Notes under the pieces: model-generated
The model's database searches: none
The model's input: the letters and a program-made list of their open reading frames with translations, nothing else
Told to the model about the DNA's origin: nothing
NCBI GenBank assembly: GCA_002104985.1
Contig: MCGO01000026.1
Span: forward strand, 248,001-312,000
Direction of reading: 5' to 3'
DNA length: 64,000 nt
Source: Rhizoclosmatium globosum
Taxonomy: Eukaryota; Chytridiomycota; Chytridiomycetes; Chytridiales; Chytriomycetaceae
Made by a program: the position numbers and the translations under genes
Part shown: positions 23,750 to 37,100 of the stretch, piece by piece
Position numbering within the stretch: position 1 is the first letter of the stretch
How the letters are laid out: every line of letters begins with the position of its first letter

Positions 23750-24955
23750 ATGACTGGAGCAATCGCCACACACACACTGTTTCCACAGACACAGAACATT
23801 CGCAGCACACAGCCAATTGAATCTGGAATCCAATTCACGACAACTACTGGCTCTCAATGGCGCATCAGCGTGACGAAAGCACCTATCCTGAATGCGGAGC
23901 AGATGGACCAGTTAAACCATTTCCCCTCTCACTTTACAAATACCTTCTCACCCATTGTTTCCTCCTTCACTTGATTTAGATTGACATCCTCAAAGAACCT
24001 CCAAGTACCTTACCCTGAAATGTTCTTTGGCTTCAACAAGCTCACAATGTCAAACGAAGCCACAAGCGGCGTTGTCGTTGACTTTTCTGCCGTGGATGCT
24101 CTTCAGTGTGTTGAATTCGGGTCAACTGAGGCAATGGATAGTGTCAAGGTTGCGTTTTCAAAGGAATGGACGGAGAAGAGGTAACCTGTTCAGGGTGTGC
24201 TTGGACTGTTCATTACTAACTCACACTAGTGAGAAACTGCATGGCAAGATTAAGCAGATTGCAAAACCATATGATTGGACTTACACACCCAAAAAGTACA
24301 GTGGATCTGTGAAAGGGCCTCAACAGGTAAGACACGCTGATCTTAATTCGCATTTCTGAAACTACATATTCTCTCCCTCCTACGCGTGTAATTCAGTTTA
24401 CGACGACTGAATCGAAAATCGACGTGGAAATGTTGAAGCGGAACGACCCGATTCTGTGGTACGATGAGGTTGTGCTTTACGAAGACGAATTGGGGGATAA
24501 CGGGTCGTGTACGCTTACAGCACGTGTGGTAATTAATCCTCTCTTTTTTTTTGAAGCCAGTAATGAGGAACTCAAAATTTTTGGTGTGTTTGTAGAGAGT
24601 GATGCCAACGTGTTTCTTGATCTTGTTGAGATACTTTTTACGCGTGGATGGAGTCTTGTTCCGGGTTCATGATACGCGATTGTTTCATGCGTTTCATTCG
24701 ACGACTGTTATTCGTGAGACTTCGACGCGGGAGTGTAGTTATGATAGGGTGTTGGGAAAAGTACCTGGCGGGGCAGGTGTATTCTCTGGAGGTGCGAATA
24801 GCTCTGGACGTGACTTGTCGCTGTTGAATAAGGGGGATTGGGTTGCACAGGGGATGCCGGATCCTTTGTATCTGGAGGGAAGTGGAAAGGGTGTTGCTGA
24901 TGGAGTTACGATGTCTGTTGAACGTGATGAACTCTCTCTGGTGGTCAAAAAGTAA
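23750..24955 (+). CDS. TIP41: TIP41-like regulator of TOR/PP2A signalling
   Basis: Five exons, 23750-23910, 23980-24180, 24230-24326, 24397-24528 and 24596-24955, in frame, 316 residues. TIP41 binds TAP42 and PP2A-type phosphatase subunits and tunes TORC1 output. Conserved blocks in order: PYPEMFFGFNKLTM, SAVDALQCVEFGS, VKVAFSKEW, DWTYTPKKYSGSV, PILWYDEVVLYEDELGDNGS, and RVMPTCFLILLRYFLRVDGV then FRVHDTRLFH and STRECSYDRV. The first donor, GTTAAA, is weak but is the only one that keeps the frame into the conserved exon. Tail to tail with the Rpr2-type gene, only 15 bp between stop codons. Confidence 0.93.
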
Positions 24956-24970
24956 ATACATGTATTCTGT

Positions 24971-25966
24971 CTACAACAAAAAGTCATTCACATCAAATCC
25001 CCCTTTTGAATCATCGCCTTTGCTGGCCTTTGTTTTTTGAAGCATCTTCTTCAGCTTGTTTGCTTTTTCCTGCTTAGGGTCAAGTTTCGGTGAAGCTACT
25101 TCCTTCGGTTTCGTTGCATTGGCAGAGACAATGGTATTGACTTGTTTCTTGCTCTTAGGCTGGGATTGAATACTTGAGACGCCTACTTTCATGGCAGTAG
25201 GAAGAGTCACAGAATTCGTGTTGGTATTTGGTGTATTGGATGTTGTACCAGGCTTTGAAGATGATGGAAGGGGTTTTGTATTCCCTTGTTGAGATTTCTG
25301 ATTTCCACTAGTCTGCTTTCCAGGTAATGCTTGAGTTGCAGAACCTCCGAACTGCGTTTGAAGTAGAGGTTGGTGCGGTTGGTGTGACTGTTTTGGCCTT
25401 TTTCGCGAACCTCCAACAGCTGCATCCCGATCTCGCTTCGCAGCTCCTTCCATTACTGTTAAAGACGAGCACACTGAGCATTTATAGTGAACGCGATTGA
25501 TCAGAGTTTCAGCATCGGGGTCGTCTTCCAGAATCATTCCCGAGTTATCACCAAACCCACCACCACCACCACCACCACCACCACCACTTGGCCGGGAGCG
25601 AGCCTTGTTCAGATTGAGGGCAATAGTGCGAGACCAGATTCCGGTAACTTCTTTTGACTTGTTCGCCTTCTTGTCCTTGCTCTTGCCCTTTTCAACGTCA
25701 ACCGACACCAACTTCGCCGAGCAGTTTGAGCCCGGAACAAACACGGCACCGCAAACAGAACACACAATCCGGCGCAGCGCATTCGCAGCTGACTCAGCGA
25801 GCGATGACTCAGCCGATCCGCCGCCGTACCCCGACATCCGCGAAAAGTGCCGGGATAGCGACGGCGCAGATGCGTGGAACAAGTGCGCGGCGAGGAGAAG
25901 GTGCTGCGGCGTGGCTCCGGCGATCGGCGTCTCCCAAAGGTTGGCCTGGTACACGAAATCTGTCAT
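24971..25966 (-). CDS. Rpr2/Rpp21/Snm1-type RNase P/MRP zinc protein
   Basis: Single exon, 331 residues from the first ATG (MTDFVYQANLWE). The N-terminal helix FVYQANLW...AAHLFHASAPSLSRHFSRMS leads to a zinc ribbon, CSVCGAVFVPGSNC (~65-80) and YKCSVCSSL (~160), four cysteines in two CxxC knuckles as in the Rpr2/Snm1/Rpp21 family. These are protein subunits of RNase P or RNase MRP that process pre-tRNA and pre-rRNA. The knuckles are separated by a longer charged loop than usual, including a run of ten glycines encoded by a CCA repeat (~25557-25590). The last 150 residues are Ser/Gln/Lys-rich. RNase P and MRP subunits cannot be told apart here. Confidence 0.78.
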   Translation of the reverse strand: MTDFVYQANLWETPIAGATPQHLLLAAHLFHASAPSLSRHFSRMSGYGGGSAESSLAESAANALRRIVCSVCGAVFVPGSNCSAKLVSVDVEKGKSKDKKANKSKEVTGIWSRTIALNLNKARSRPSGGGGGGGGGGFGDNSGMILEDDPDAETLINRVHYKCSVCSSLTVMEGAAKRDRDAAVGGSRKRPKQSHQPHQPLLQTQFGGSATQALPGKQTSGNQKSQQGNTKPLPSSSKPGTTSNTPNTNTNSVTLPTAMKVGVSSIQSQPKSKKQVNTIVSANATKPKEVASPKLDPKQEKANKLKKMLQKTKASKGDDSKGGFDVNDFLL

Positions 25967-26038
25967 TTGTGAAAGCAAAAAACAAAAACAATGAAAGAAT
26001 CAAAGTAGATACAATGCATTTATTATTGCTTGCTGTTA

Positions 26039-26894
26039 TTACACCCCTGCTGGCTTCTTCTCGGCTTCTGCTTCAATGAATTGAGTAAGTTGCACTCCAA
26101 TAAATACAATCCAGGTAATCAGGAATGACGAAATGAACCCCGAGACACCTCCAAACACTGCCTTCATCACAATAGCAGTCTGGCGCTCATAGTATTCCAC
26201 ACCATACAAGCTAAATACAAATGCAATAGCCAGGAGCCCGTAAAAAGGAATACTAATCAGTGCGGAGCATCCAGCAAGTTTCATGTTTCTGTATAAGCGC
26301 GCAGATCGTTCAGAAGAAGAAGCTGATGGCGCCAAGACGTCAATTTTATGAGATGGCCGAACCCAAAATCGAATGAATCCATCTCTACGAGATTCAACAT
26401 TCGGCAACAATTGAATCATGGTCATATCCTTAATAAACGAGTCTCCTCCAACGTATGGTAATCCCAGTCCTGTAAGGATTTTCAGAATTCATATGGATTT
26501 ACAAGGGTCACCACATACCAGAACGAAGGTCACCGAACGTCCCAAAGACAGTAAGCATCCAGATTATAATGCCTTGAATCAATGAGGTGACTGCAAAATC
26601 TCCCACAACCGTTGACGGAAATTTGTATGCATGGGGTTGTGGACTAGGGGCAGAGTACATGACAAAGGCAATCCCATAGTTGATACCTGTAATCCAGTAC
26701 GTCAATTCTGGCAATTCAGCAACAAACATCGATTTACACTAACCTCCAGAAATGGTTCCGGATATCACAGCACGTATCACGACATACCCCCAAGAATATA
26801 CGCGTCTGAACAACGTTGGCTCTGGCCTTGGTACCGTACGCTGAGGAAGTGCATTATTGAGCGTCTCGTCAGAGCTAGGATTGGAGACCTCCAT
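26039..26894 (-). CDS. Four-pass membrane protein of unknown function
   Basis: Three exons, 26894-26744, 26686-26519 and 26469-26039, in frame, 249 residues. I do not recognise the family. Four hydrophobic segments are visible: YVVIRAVISGTISGGINYGI (~33-58), FAVTSLIQGIIIWMLTVFGT (~75-97), SALISIPFYGLLAIAFVFSL (~172-197) and VFGGVSGFISSFLITWIVFI (~210-235). A charged, conserved-looking loop between the second and third (VESRRDGFIRFWVRPSHKID) would face one compartment. The N-terminal 30 residues are polar and there is no signal peptide. The splice junctions fall inside hydrophobic segments and restore them, which supports the model. Divergent from NAT10, 266 bp between start codons. Confidence 0.75.
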
Positions 26895-27160
26895 ATCTGA
26901 ATCGCAAGAGGAAGTTGGTTTAAGATTTTAATTCCCGCCAGAAGATTTCCCCCCCTTTTCAAGGCAACTCAATTCCCGCCCAAATCGACCCCGTTCAATC
27001 ATTGTTCAATCAACCCGGATTGCGTAAGAAAAAGCGATTCCAGCCATCTCCAAAAAACAAAAGAGAGAGTGAGTGTGTGTGCAAGAGAAGAAAGCAGAGA
27101 AATCCCTCCTTTCTTTCTTTTTTTTTCTTGGTCATATTTTTGAAACCAACAAACATCAGA

Positions 27161-30100
27161 ATGGCCGATACAGAGGCGACAAAGCAATCGACCATGAAGC
27201 GCAAGAAGTTGGATTCGCGTATCCCTTCGCTGATCACGAATGGAGTCACAAATGGACACCGTTCCTTGTTTGTGATGGTTGGAGACCGAGGAAGGGATCA
27301 AGTTGTCACCCTCCACTACCTTCTCTCAAAGGCCCGTGTCTCTGCTAGACCTTCCGTTCTCTGGTGTTACAAGAAAGAACTGGGTTTCTCTTCGTAAGGA
27401 CAAACACCAACGGCTTTCTTGAAAGGAAACGTTAACCTGCTTCAAACCAAAAACAGGCACAGAAAGAAGCGCATGAACCAAATCAAGAAGCAGATTGCTA
27501 GTGGTCGAAGAGAAGTGGATGAGGACGATCCGTTTGAGCTGTTCATTTCGAGTACCAACATTCGATACACCTACTACAAGGAAACTGAAAACATTCTCGG
27601 AACCACATTCGGAATGTGTGTTTTGCAGGTAATGTTGCTCGTATGGATTGTGATTGCTTGCTAACTGGTTGCGATGAAGGACTTTGAAGCGTTGACTCCA
27701 AACTTGCTCGCAAGAACTATTGAAACTGTCGAGGGAGGGGGAATCGTTGTTATTCTTTTGAAGACCATGAGCTCTTTGAAGCAGCTGTACACTATGACCA
27801 TGGTATGTATTCCTTTCTTGAAAATGAAAAGTAAGCTGACATCAGAAATTTTAGGACGTTCACGCTCGTTACAGAACTGAATCCCACCACGATACTGTTG
27901 CTCGATTCAACGAAAGATTCTTGTTGTCTCTTGGAGGTTGTGAGACTTGTCTCGTCGTCGACGACGAATTGAACGTCTTGCCTCTCAGTGCCGGAAAGAA
28001 TGTCAAACCAATTTCCAGAATTGAGGTAAACCGCTAAATCTCTTATTGTCAAGAATCCAAAACAAACTAATGATGCCTTTGCAGGAACTCAAATTGACTC
28101 CATCCCAAAAGGAACTTCAGGAACTCAAGGCTTCTTTGGGAGACACTCAGCCACTTGCTTCCCTTGTTGCTAGTGCCAAAACTCTTGACCAAGCCCGCGC
28201 TGTTCTCACATTCACAGAAGCAATTGCTGAAAAATCTCTCCGTAGTACCGTTTGTCTCACTGCTGCTCGTGGTAGAGGAAAGTCTGCCTCCCTTGGCATT
28301 GCCATGGCCGCAGCTATTGCATACGGATACAGTAACATTTTCATCACAAGTCCATCTCCTGAAAACTTGAAGACTGTGTTCGAGTTCTTGTTCAAGGGTT
28401 TTGATGGCTTGGGATACGAGGAACATTTGGATTATGACATTATTCAGAGTACAAACCCAGACTTTGCTAAAGCTGTCGTCAGAGTCAATGTTTTCAAACA
28501 GCATCGCCAAACTATTCAGGTGAGTTATTTCCAAAGAAATACGAATTATGTTTTTGCTAACTTGGGATGTTAGTATATCCAACCAACTGACGCCTCTGTT
28601 CTCGCACAAGCTGAATTGCTCGTTATTGATGAAGCTGCCGCTATTCCACTTCCTTTGGTGAAGGCTCTCTTGGGACCGTACTTGGTGTTCATGTCTTCCA
28701 CCATCAATGGATACGAAGGAACTGGTCGTTCGCTCTCATTGAAGCTTATTTCTCAGCTACGTGAACAAAGTGTTGCGGGAGCCAGTGGTGCGGACGGAGC
28801 TAGTGGAGTCGTTGTTGGTCGTGATGGAAAGGAGAAGAAAACTGGCGGCGCCCCAGAAGTCAACGTTACTGCACCACCACCATCCCTCCGAACTTTGCGT
28901 GAAATCAAATTGAGTGATCCAATTCGTTACAATGCCAATGACCCAGTCGAAACTTGGTTGACCAACTTGTTGTGTTTGGATGCTTGTACTCCGTCTCCAA
29001 CTGCTACCAGTTTGAGCACTCGTGGATGCCCACACCCAAGCCAATGTGAATTGTTCTACGTCAACCGTGACACTTTGTTCAGTTACCACAAAGTCAGTGA
29101 AGCTTTCCTGCAGAGAATGATGAGTCTGTATGTTGCTAGTCACTACAAGAACAGTCCAAACGACTTGCAGCTGATGAGGTTTGTTTCAAATTAGTTTTCA
29201 ATGTAGATTCGCTCACCAAATAACATTTACAGTGATGCCCCTGCTCACCACCTTTTCGTCCTTCTCCCACCAATTAACACTGCTGCTGGTGCCCCAACTA
29301 CTCTTCCAGAACCACTTGTTGTGATTCAAATTGCGTTGGAAGGAAACATTGCATCCGGAAGTGCTCAATCCGCTCTTGCCCGTGGTTCTGCTCGTACCAA
29401 CGGAGACTTGATTCCTTGGGTGATGGCAACTCAATTCCAAGATGATGATTTCTCCAGATTGAATGGAGCTCGTGTTGTTAGAATTGCTACTCATCCTGAT
29501 TTTGTTGGAATGGGTTACGGTAACCACGCCATCAAGAAGCTTGAAGAATACTACTCTGGAAACGCTGGAGCGAGCTTGGATGAAGAGGAGAAGGACTTGG
29601 AAGTGAAGCGAGTTACTGACGAGGAGCTTGAGGTGAGCAAAAGTTTATTTCTGCTTTTCATATCAAATCCACTAAAGTAACATACAGCATGCTACTCTTG
29701 CAAAGGATAAGATTGGTGTTCGTGATCCTGCCAGTATGCCACCCCTCTTGTTGCGTCTCCACGAACGTCCACCTAAAGAGAATTTACACTGGATTGGTGT
29801 TTCATACGGTCTCACTGCTCAATTGCACAAATTCTGGAAGAAGAGTGGATTTGTGCCAGTCTATGTCCGTCAAACTCAAAACGATCTCACTGGTGAACAC
29901 ACTGCAATTATGTTGAAGCCTTTGCAAAAGCAAAATGCTTCCTTGTCCAAAAAAGATGCAATTGTTTCTGACAGCAAGTGGGTTTCATCTTTCAGTTGGG
30001 ACTTCCGCAGACGGTTCATCGAGTTGTTGGGATACCAGTTCAAGAAGTTTTCACCATTGCTTGTTTTGAGCATTTTGGAAGCTTCTGGTAACGGACGACC

Positions 30101-31051
30101 AAAAGATCTTGGTGAGAACGTTGCACATGTATGAATCGCAAACTAACGAGTGTTAATTTAGACTTCTTGAACACCAAGACAGAATTACTCCGACACTTCA
30201 CTCCATTCGACTTGAAGCGTCTTTCATCCTACACCCAAAACTTGCTTGACTACCATGTTATTCTTGATCTCATTCCTCGTCTCTCCACATTGTACTTCTT
30301 GGGTTACTTGACTCCTCCTGAGCCAACATCTGCCGCTGCTGCCAGTGCTGCAACAACATTGAAGCCAATCAGCTTAACTGCCGTTCAAAGCGCAATCTTG
30401 GTGGCAGTTGGTTTGCAACATAAGACTTTGGATGATGCTGCTCCTGAATTGGGTATTTCCGTCAGCCAAGTCATGGCGCTCTTTGGTAAAGTTGTGAAGA
30501 AATGTAGCAATTACTTCACTGTTGTTGAGGAACTTGATGCCGCTGAAGAAGAAGATGCCAGTCGAAAGAAGAGACGAGTCAAAGATGCTGATGAGGATGC
30601 AGAAGACGAAGACGCGAACGAATTAACTAGAGACGCGGAAGATGATGAAGCATGGGATCCTATCAAGATGGGACTGGACGAGGATTTGGAGGAGGCTGGT
30701 GACGAAGTTATGGAGCGTTTGAAGGCAAAGCAACGGGAGATGATTGATTCCATGAACCTCAGCGCGTAAGTTAAATAATTATAAAACAGCTTGTACTCAC
30801 ATTCCTATAGATTTGCCATCACTGCTGGCGAGGAAGAGTTTGGAAGCGCTGTGAAGGGTACAAAGAATGCCACTTCCCGTGGATCCCTGCAGGTAAAGAA
30901 CGAGAACTCGACGAAAAAGCGCAAATTCGATAGCGCTGCGGGTACTGCGGCAACGTTGGCTGCAGGTGTCCGAGGTGATAAGAGTGGTATCTTTGATCCA
31001 CAAGCCGCTAGTGGAAAAACGGAGAAGGGCAAGAAAGGTGCCAGACGTTGA
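27161..31051 (+). CDS. KRE33: RNA cytidine acetyltransferase NAT10/KRE33
   Basis: Ten exons, 27161-27393, 27457-27628, 27680-27802, 27855-28025, 28085-28519, 28574-29178, 29233-29632, 29688-30111, 30162-30765 and 30811-31051, in frame, 1,135 residues. This nucleolar enzyme makes N4-acetylcytidine in 18S rRNA and tRNA using ATP and acetyl-CoA and is needed for small-subunit assembly. Seen: N-terminal DUF1726 region (LDSRIPSLITNGV, HRSLFVMVGDRGRDQVV), RecA-like helicase with P-loop AARGRGKSASLG (~292) and LLVIDEAAAIPLPLV, GNAT acetyl-CoA motif RIATHPDFVGMGYGNHAI (~670), and the tRNA-binding C-terminal domain (DFLNTKTELLRHFTPFDLKR, GYLTPPEP). The tail is acidic, then Lys-rich. The promoter side carries a long pyrimidine tract (~27110-27130). 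Confidence 0.97.
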
Positions 31052-31106
31052 TTTGCTTTTCAAGTGAAACAGTAAAGCTTCTTTATTTTACTAGTAATGA
31101 GTAAGT

Positions 31107-34100
31107 CTATCGCAAAGAAAGCAGGGCATTTGCAGCAATTTCCAAACTTCCAACAGGTGCAGGAGAAGTGTCCATACTTTCCACTTTTCCGTACGAGGTT
31201 AAATCAATCGCTTTGATTGGATCATCGGAATCTGCAGAATCCGACAAAATGAATCCGAAAACTTCGTCAATACCAGCACGTTGGTCTTTGGAGAACGCTA
31301 GTTTTCGAAGGAGTGATTTGAATGATCCACTAGATTTTGGACTTCTCTGGGCTAATGACCAGAACACTTCAAGCATCTTCAAACTGATGGTAGCATATTC
31401 ACCGCCACTTTGAATGAAATGGGCAGAAAAATCCGCGATATTAGGGACGTGGTCAGCAAAGTAGATTTGGGCAATATTAGCGGTGCACTTTTCAAGCAGA
31501 TTATCCATCGTTTCAGCACTTGCGCTGCTCCCAACGTCTGCAAGTGTCTGGAAAGACTTGATAAGACCACCAAACTCCAATGCACCGCGATTGGCCAAAA
31601 TTCTTTGGAATCCAAGAATCATATCGGTTAAATTTGTGCGCTGATAAAACGTAAGTGGTTCGTTCATCCGCAAGAAAACGAAAAACAAACCTCATCCATA
31701 GTGAGCTCCTCCGAAGCTCTCAAAGTTGTAAAAATATACATTATGATGTAGAGACAGGTATACATCATACCACTTGAAGAAGAGTCAACAACATTACTTG
31801 GAAGGACTTGCCAACTCAATACCAAAAGTTCGAAGGACAAAGCTTGAACTTTCGGGACTTTACAAAACAGACCTTCCAACAGAAGCGGCTGAACTCCATG
31901 CACCACTCGCCGAATAGGCTCAAAGTGATGGCTAACTTTGCCAATTAAACCCAAATCCACTTTTTTCAGGAACCTGAGGCAGTTTTCCAAGCTTAAGGTC
32001 CAAACATCTTCGAAATCCTCGAATGGCATCCTCAAGAGACTAAGTGTGGTCAATAAGTATTCTCATTACGTCAAACAAATAAGTACCTCATTGATTCCCA
32101 AAACAATAAGCATTTTTCATCGAAATCATAGGCAGTTGTGTTCATAAGGACTCCATGTAGTGTGACAAGACTTGTAAGAAGTGCTGTAGCAGATTCCACT
32201 TGCTGTTGAGCATAGATGGGAACATTTGCGATACGGTCGACTTTGCATTCCTTTTCAATGGTCCAAATCGTAGAAACTTGATCAGCTACCCGGGCTGGGA
32301 AAGAGTATAGGGATTCTGATAATAAATCTGGGTAAGATTTGACGAGAATGTTGTAGAGATCAAGTGCTCTTCTGGAAGTCTCAGAATCCTAGTGTTCAGT
32401 GTTAGATTCAATTAGACAAATCATAATGCATACCAAGAGGCCGTCTCGAGCCCAAAAGATAACTTCTTCGGTAAGATCCAGAACAAGAGTCGAGCATTCA
32501 ACTTCAAAAATCCCAATTAGCAAAGAAGCGAAGTCACCAATGAAAATTTTGAACTGCTGAGAAGTGGTGCTGTTATCAACAAAAACGTCAGTGGCTACAA
32601 CTTCAAGGTACTTTATACCTTTTAGAGTTATCAATCCATTCGATTTCGTAAGGAGCAGTCATATATTGCTTCAAGCTAGTAAGCTTTTGAAGAAGTTTCT
32701 CATTGTTTGTCTGAACTCCGATACTACCACGCGCTCCCCAGCATCCATCAATGAGAGACAAAAGCATTTCTACAACTTCATTACGTTCCGCAAATCGAAC
32801 AGGAAGGTTTAGAGTAGCATAATTCAATGCAATTGGGAGATAGCGACGAAGTACAATAAAGTCCTGCATAAACAGCTCACTAATCAAGGCAACGGATGCT
32901 GTGGCCATGGCAGCATATTCTAATGACGTCTCGAATTGGGCTCCAGTCAAAGCGATATGTAGGACGGCCACATACTCCTTTATCACACCCCGCGTCTTTT
33001 GTCGAACAGTAGCATTCTTTTCGGATTCGTCATCCCACGGAAATGAACGGGCTTGAAGGTAATAGACACAGCAATCCGCAACGGTAATGTGATGAGCTCG
33101 GAACATTTCAAACAACAGCGTCTCAAGATTTTCGCAATATTCGTTCAATTTCCCTCGGACATGAAGAAGCATTTCAGTCAAAACTTCTGAATTTGTTCGT
33201 CCAAATTCAAGTGAAGCAGATATTGTGATCCAACACTCCTTAACTTCATCTATAAACTTGGGCTTGTAAAATGTCGCGTCCATTAAGTATCGGAAGAACT
33301 CAGCAAAAACAAGATCTTCATCAATATCAGCAAAATTGACGTAACGACACCATGGAAGAACGACTTCTAAAATGAGCTGCTGGGAAGGGACTAGGAGTAA
33401 TTCAGACTCATTTTTTTGTGCTGTTCTTGAACAGCGCACTGCTTCCCAGAAGAAAGACGGGGCATCAACAGAGAAGAAGGTCGATGCCATTTGAGATATT
33501 CTGATTGCGATTTTACGCAGAGGTTCACCTGCTTTGGTGGACACTTTGGCGGCAAACCTATCAATTTCGCTGATGGTTTCCTTTGATTCTCCAAACTTCA
33601 CAAACAGTTCGCGCACGAATTTGAAAGCACGACATCGAATACCCTTGTCGCTGTTCAACAAATTATAGATCCCTGATAAAAGACGAGTTTTAACTATACA
33701 GCTTTCATAATGCGTTTTACATACCGCAAAAGATCAAGCTTCCAATATTCTGTCTAATTTTCTTCAACGTACTGTGATCAGTCTCAGGAAAAATCAAGTT
33801 TGAATTCTCAGTAGCAACTTCAGTTGCAAATTCAATCACTTCCATTTCGACATAGTTTCCACCTAATGCTAACGATGAGAGCGGGCGAGGAAGAACCTAA
33901 TCGAAACACCAAATTAAATGCCAAATACTTCATAACAAGGAATACTGTACCTGTCCGAAAACAGCGTGAAGGAATCCAGACTTATTTCCAGATATGCTAT
34001 ATGAATGTGCCAAGACGGTTCCAAGCGCATTTTCATAATTATAAAGCAAAACTGGCGGATAGACATTGAAGCCGTCAGCTTGCAATTGACTGAGCCACAT

Positions 34101-37100
34101 CAACAGGTCCGCGGGCAGAGCATCTCCTTCAAACACATCACCCAATATCATCAGATTTTCCGTCGCAAGGCCAACTTTGTCAACTAAAATGGTTTGGTAG
34201 TGTTCCATTTTGGGAACAGCATTGAAACCCAACCCAGCCTCAACAGCATCAGTCAAATCCTTCAGAAGGAATACAACCGATTGTCTTGGAAGGGCTTCCC
34301 ACCCTAGGCCCGGAAATGTAATATCCAAGAACATTGAAGGACGAGATACACCGTCAATCAAAACTTCGTGTTCATCCAAGATAAATCTTTGTGCAGTGAA
34401 AATTGAGTAAGATAGACGAGCTACAACGGTACAAAAATTGATGGCTAATTTGATTCGAGTCAAGTTGACTTCTTGCGGAATGTCAAATCCTTGTAAAGTT
34501 GACTGTGTCATACGAATAAAGTCTACTATGATTTCAATGATTGATGACTGAAACACGCTTGGTTCTCTCGCAATAATTTCAAAATCACGATTTTGGGTCA
34601 AACTTCGCAAGGCGTACATGATGTTATCAATCATTCGAGGATGCAGAAGCTCTAGGGAAGTCTGACGTGTCTCCGCATACCATTGCCACAAATGCACAAC
34701 ATAAAGTTGATATAGAGAAATGTGCATGAAATAACTTGCTTGTACGATGGCACGGATTTCCCACGTATTGTCAGAATTCAAAATCTGTAGAAAAGTTATT
34801 CCTAGAAATCGATATGGATTTTGCTTACGGGAGCAAGGAAGTGCCTGAAGTTGTTGAATAGCAAATGATCTGCCCCTGAATACGATTCAAGCGAGTATCC
34901 ATCCTCGGATTTGAGCTAGTAAAGTAAGTTAGAAGAATTAATGTGGATGCTAAGTTACACACCGGAACACCTCCTAACGCCATAAGCAACACCATATAAT
35001 TGGAATAAGTGATGACAAACTCGGTGTCAACAGTCGTGACACTTGTCATGTATGGTACTGCCAAGGAGGTCAAGAACTTCGCACAATGTCGTAGAGCTTT
35101 TGGTCGACCACTCAGACAGAATTGTCGAGCCAACTCTCCCAAATAAAACTTGAACAACAAGCTATAGTCGCTTGATGCAATCGTACTCAGAGGAAGCAGA
35201 TTAATTGCTCCAATCACTTTTGGAGTAAGCTTATGACCAAGCAAGTCTCTCTCCATGAAGGCATACATGGCATTCTTTGAGAGATAGCTACTTCTTTGAT
35301 CCAAAATAGCTTGGAGCGGCAAGAATCCTGGTTCATTCATATGAGGAGAAACAGATTGAGAAATGGTGTAGAAATCAGAGAGGGCAGACAATGCTGCGTG
35401 GCGGATTCGAGGGTTCGGTCTCGCAAGCATAATTAAGAGACATGCGTCAAGCTTGCATGAAAGACGGACAATCTTGTCCGCATCAAGTGCATGAGATTCA
35501 AAGTCTTTTGACCATGTTCGAACCAAAGCAGTAAGGTGCAACATAATAGTCGCATACGAAATATCACTGAGAGAAGTATGTTTGATCAAGTCGAGGATGG
35601 CTTTTATAATTCTGGATGTGGTATAAGCGCAAATTTTGTAAAAATGGGAAACTTACTCAATTCTAGTTTCAGGAAACTTTTTGAAAACACGTTCCAAACT
35701 TGAGCTTGTTTCTTGGGCGAGCTCTGCTTGAGCATGAAGCAGGTATGGTCCAATAAACAACTTGCCACTGACAAGTTCTGGTTGGGGAACAAATGGAAGG
35801 AGACGAATAACTTCTCGAAACAACTGCAAGATGATGATCAAGTCATATCGATCTCTTCCAGTTCGATCAATTGGTACGGCAGATGCCGGTTGCGAGGAAA
35901 GCTCCAGAGTAGAAGCGAAGGCAAATTTGGTGACGTTGTCTTTCGGCTTACCACACTTGCTATACCAGTCTTGGAGAGCGTTTTGAACTATCGTATTCTG
36001 GGCTTCAATTTGCGTCGCCTTCAGGTCTACAACAAATTAGAACAGGTAGACTTTGGATAAGTTGCTTTACCTTCTTCAAGAATTTTCTTTGTTTCCAAGG
36101 CAGGTCCTGAGTTCCAAAACGCATCTAGCGCCGAAAAGTTCACACTGTTGCGCATGCTCATTGTTTCCATGGACTCAGAAAGCATCGCAATCAAATCAGT
36201 ATCACCACGAGCGTACATACGTTCAATTTTTGATGACATGTTGTTGCTGTTTCCCAAAGTCGAAGCCCGCCCAGATGCCCTAGCGGCAGCTAGAATCGAT
36301 GCCGCCGAATCATCTGCTTTTGATTGGCCAGGTTCCACCAAAGAGTTGGAAATTCCCAAAACTGATATACCGGCAATACTGTCACACATCTGAATCAATG
36401 AAATCAAGTTTCCGTCGATTTCATATGGAATACTGTTGATTAGTTCAGCAAATGATGGGTCTGATCGGCTACAAGCAGAACTGGCGAGGAAGCCAGTCTC
36501 AGGATCAATAATAGTCCGAATGGCACGAAGGGCTATGTAACAGTTCTCGGCATTTTCAAATGTATGGGTGCTGGCGAGGAACGACAGAAGTCGAAGGGTA
36601 ACGTCCAAACTACAGCAAATGTTGAGCACAAATATGTATGATATGAGCTACTACAAACCTATGGGCAGCCATTTGAACCAAAATTTCCACCACCACGTCG
36701 ATACAATCAACAGGAATCTTTTCGCGTCTCTTCACGAAAAATACATCGGCAATGTACTTGATTCTGTCGGAAATCGCGTCTTGTGACTCTTCTCCAGCTG
36801 GTCGACTTAAGTAGCTGTACCCTTCTTCTGCAGAGAATGTACCCAACAGCTTACTCAATGCCGTATCCTTTGAATCTAAATAGAAGCGTCCTCTTAAAAG
36901 CTGTAACAAGCTGTGGTACACATAGGGCTTAATCTTTGGTTTTCCTGCCAATTCCACAAGCAACACGGCAACTGTGGGTTGGAAGAATTCGTACGACGAG
37001 TTACACAAAATAGTCACACAGACTCGTGTCGCTGCTGCCTTGAGATCATCAGAAGAGTTTCCCCATTTGTTAACAAGTTTGTACAACTCCATCATCTAAA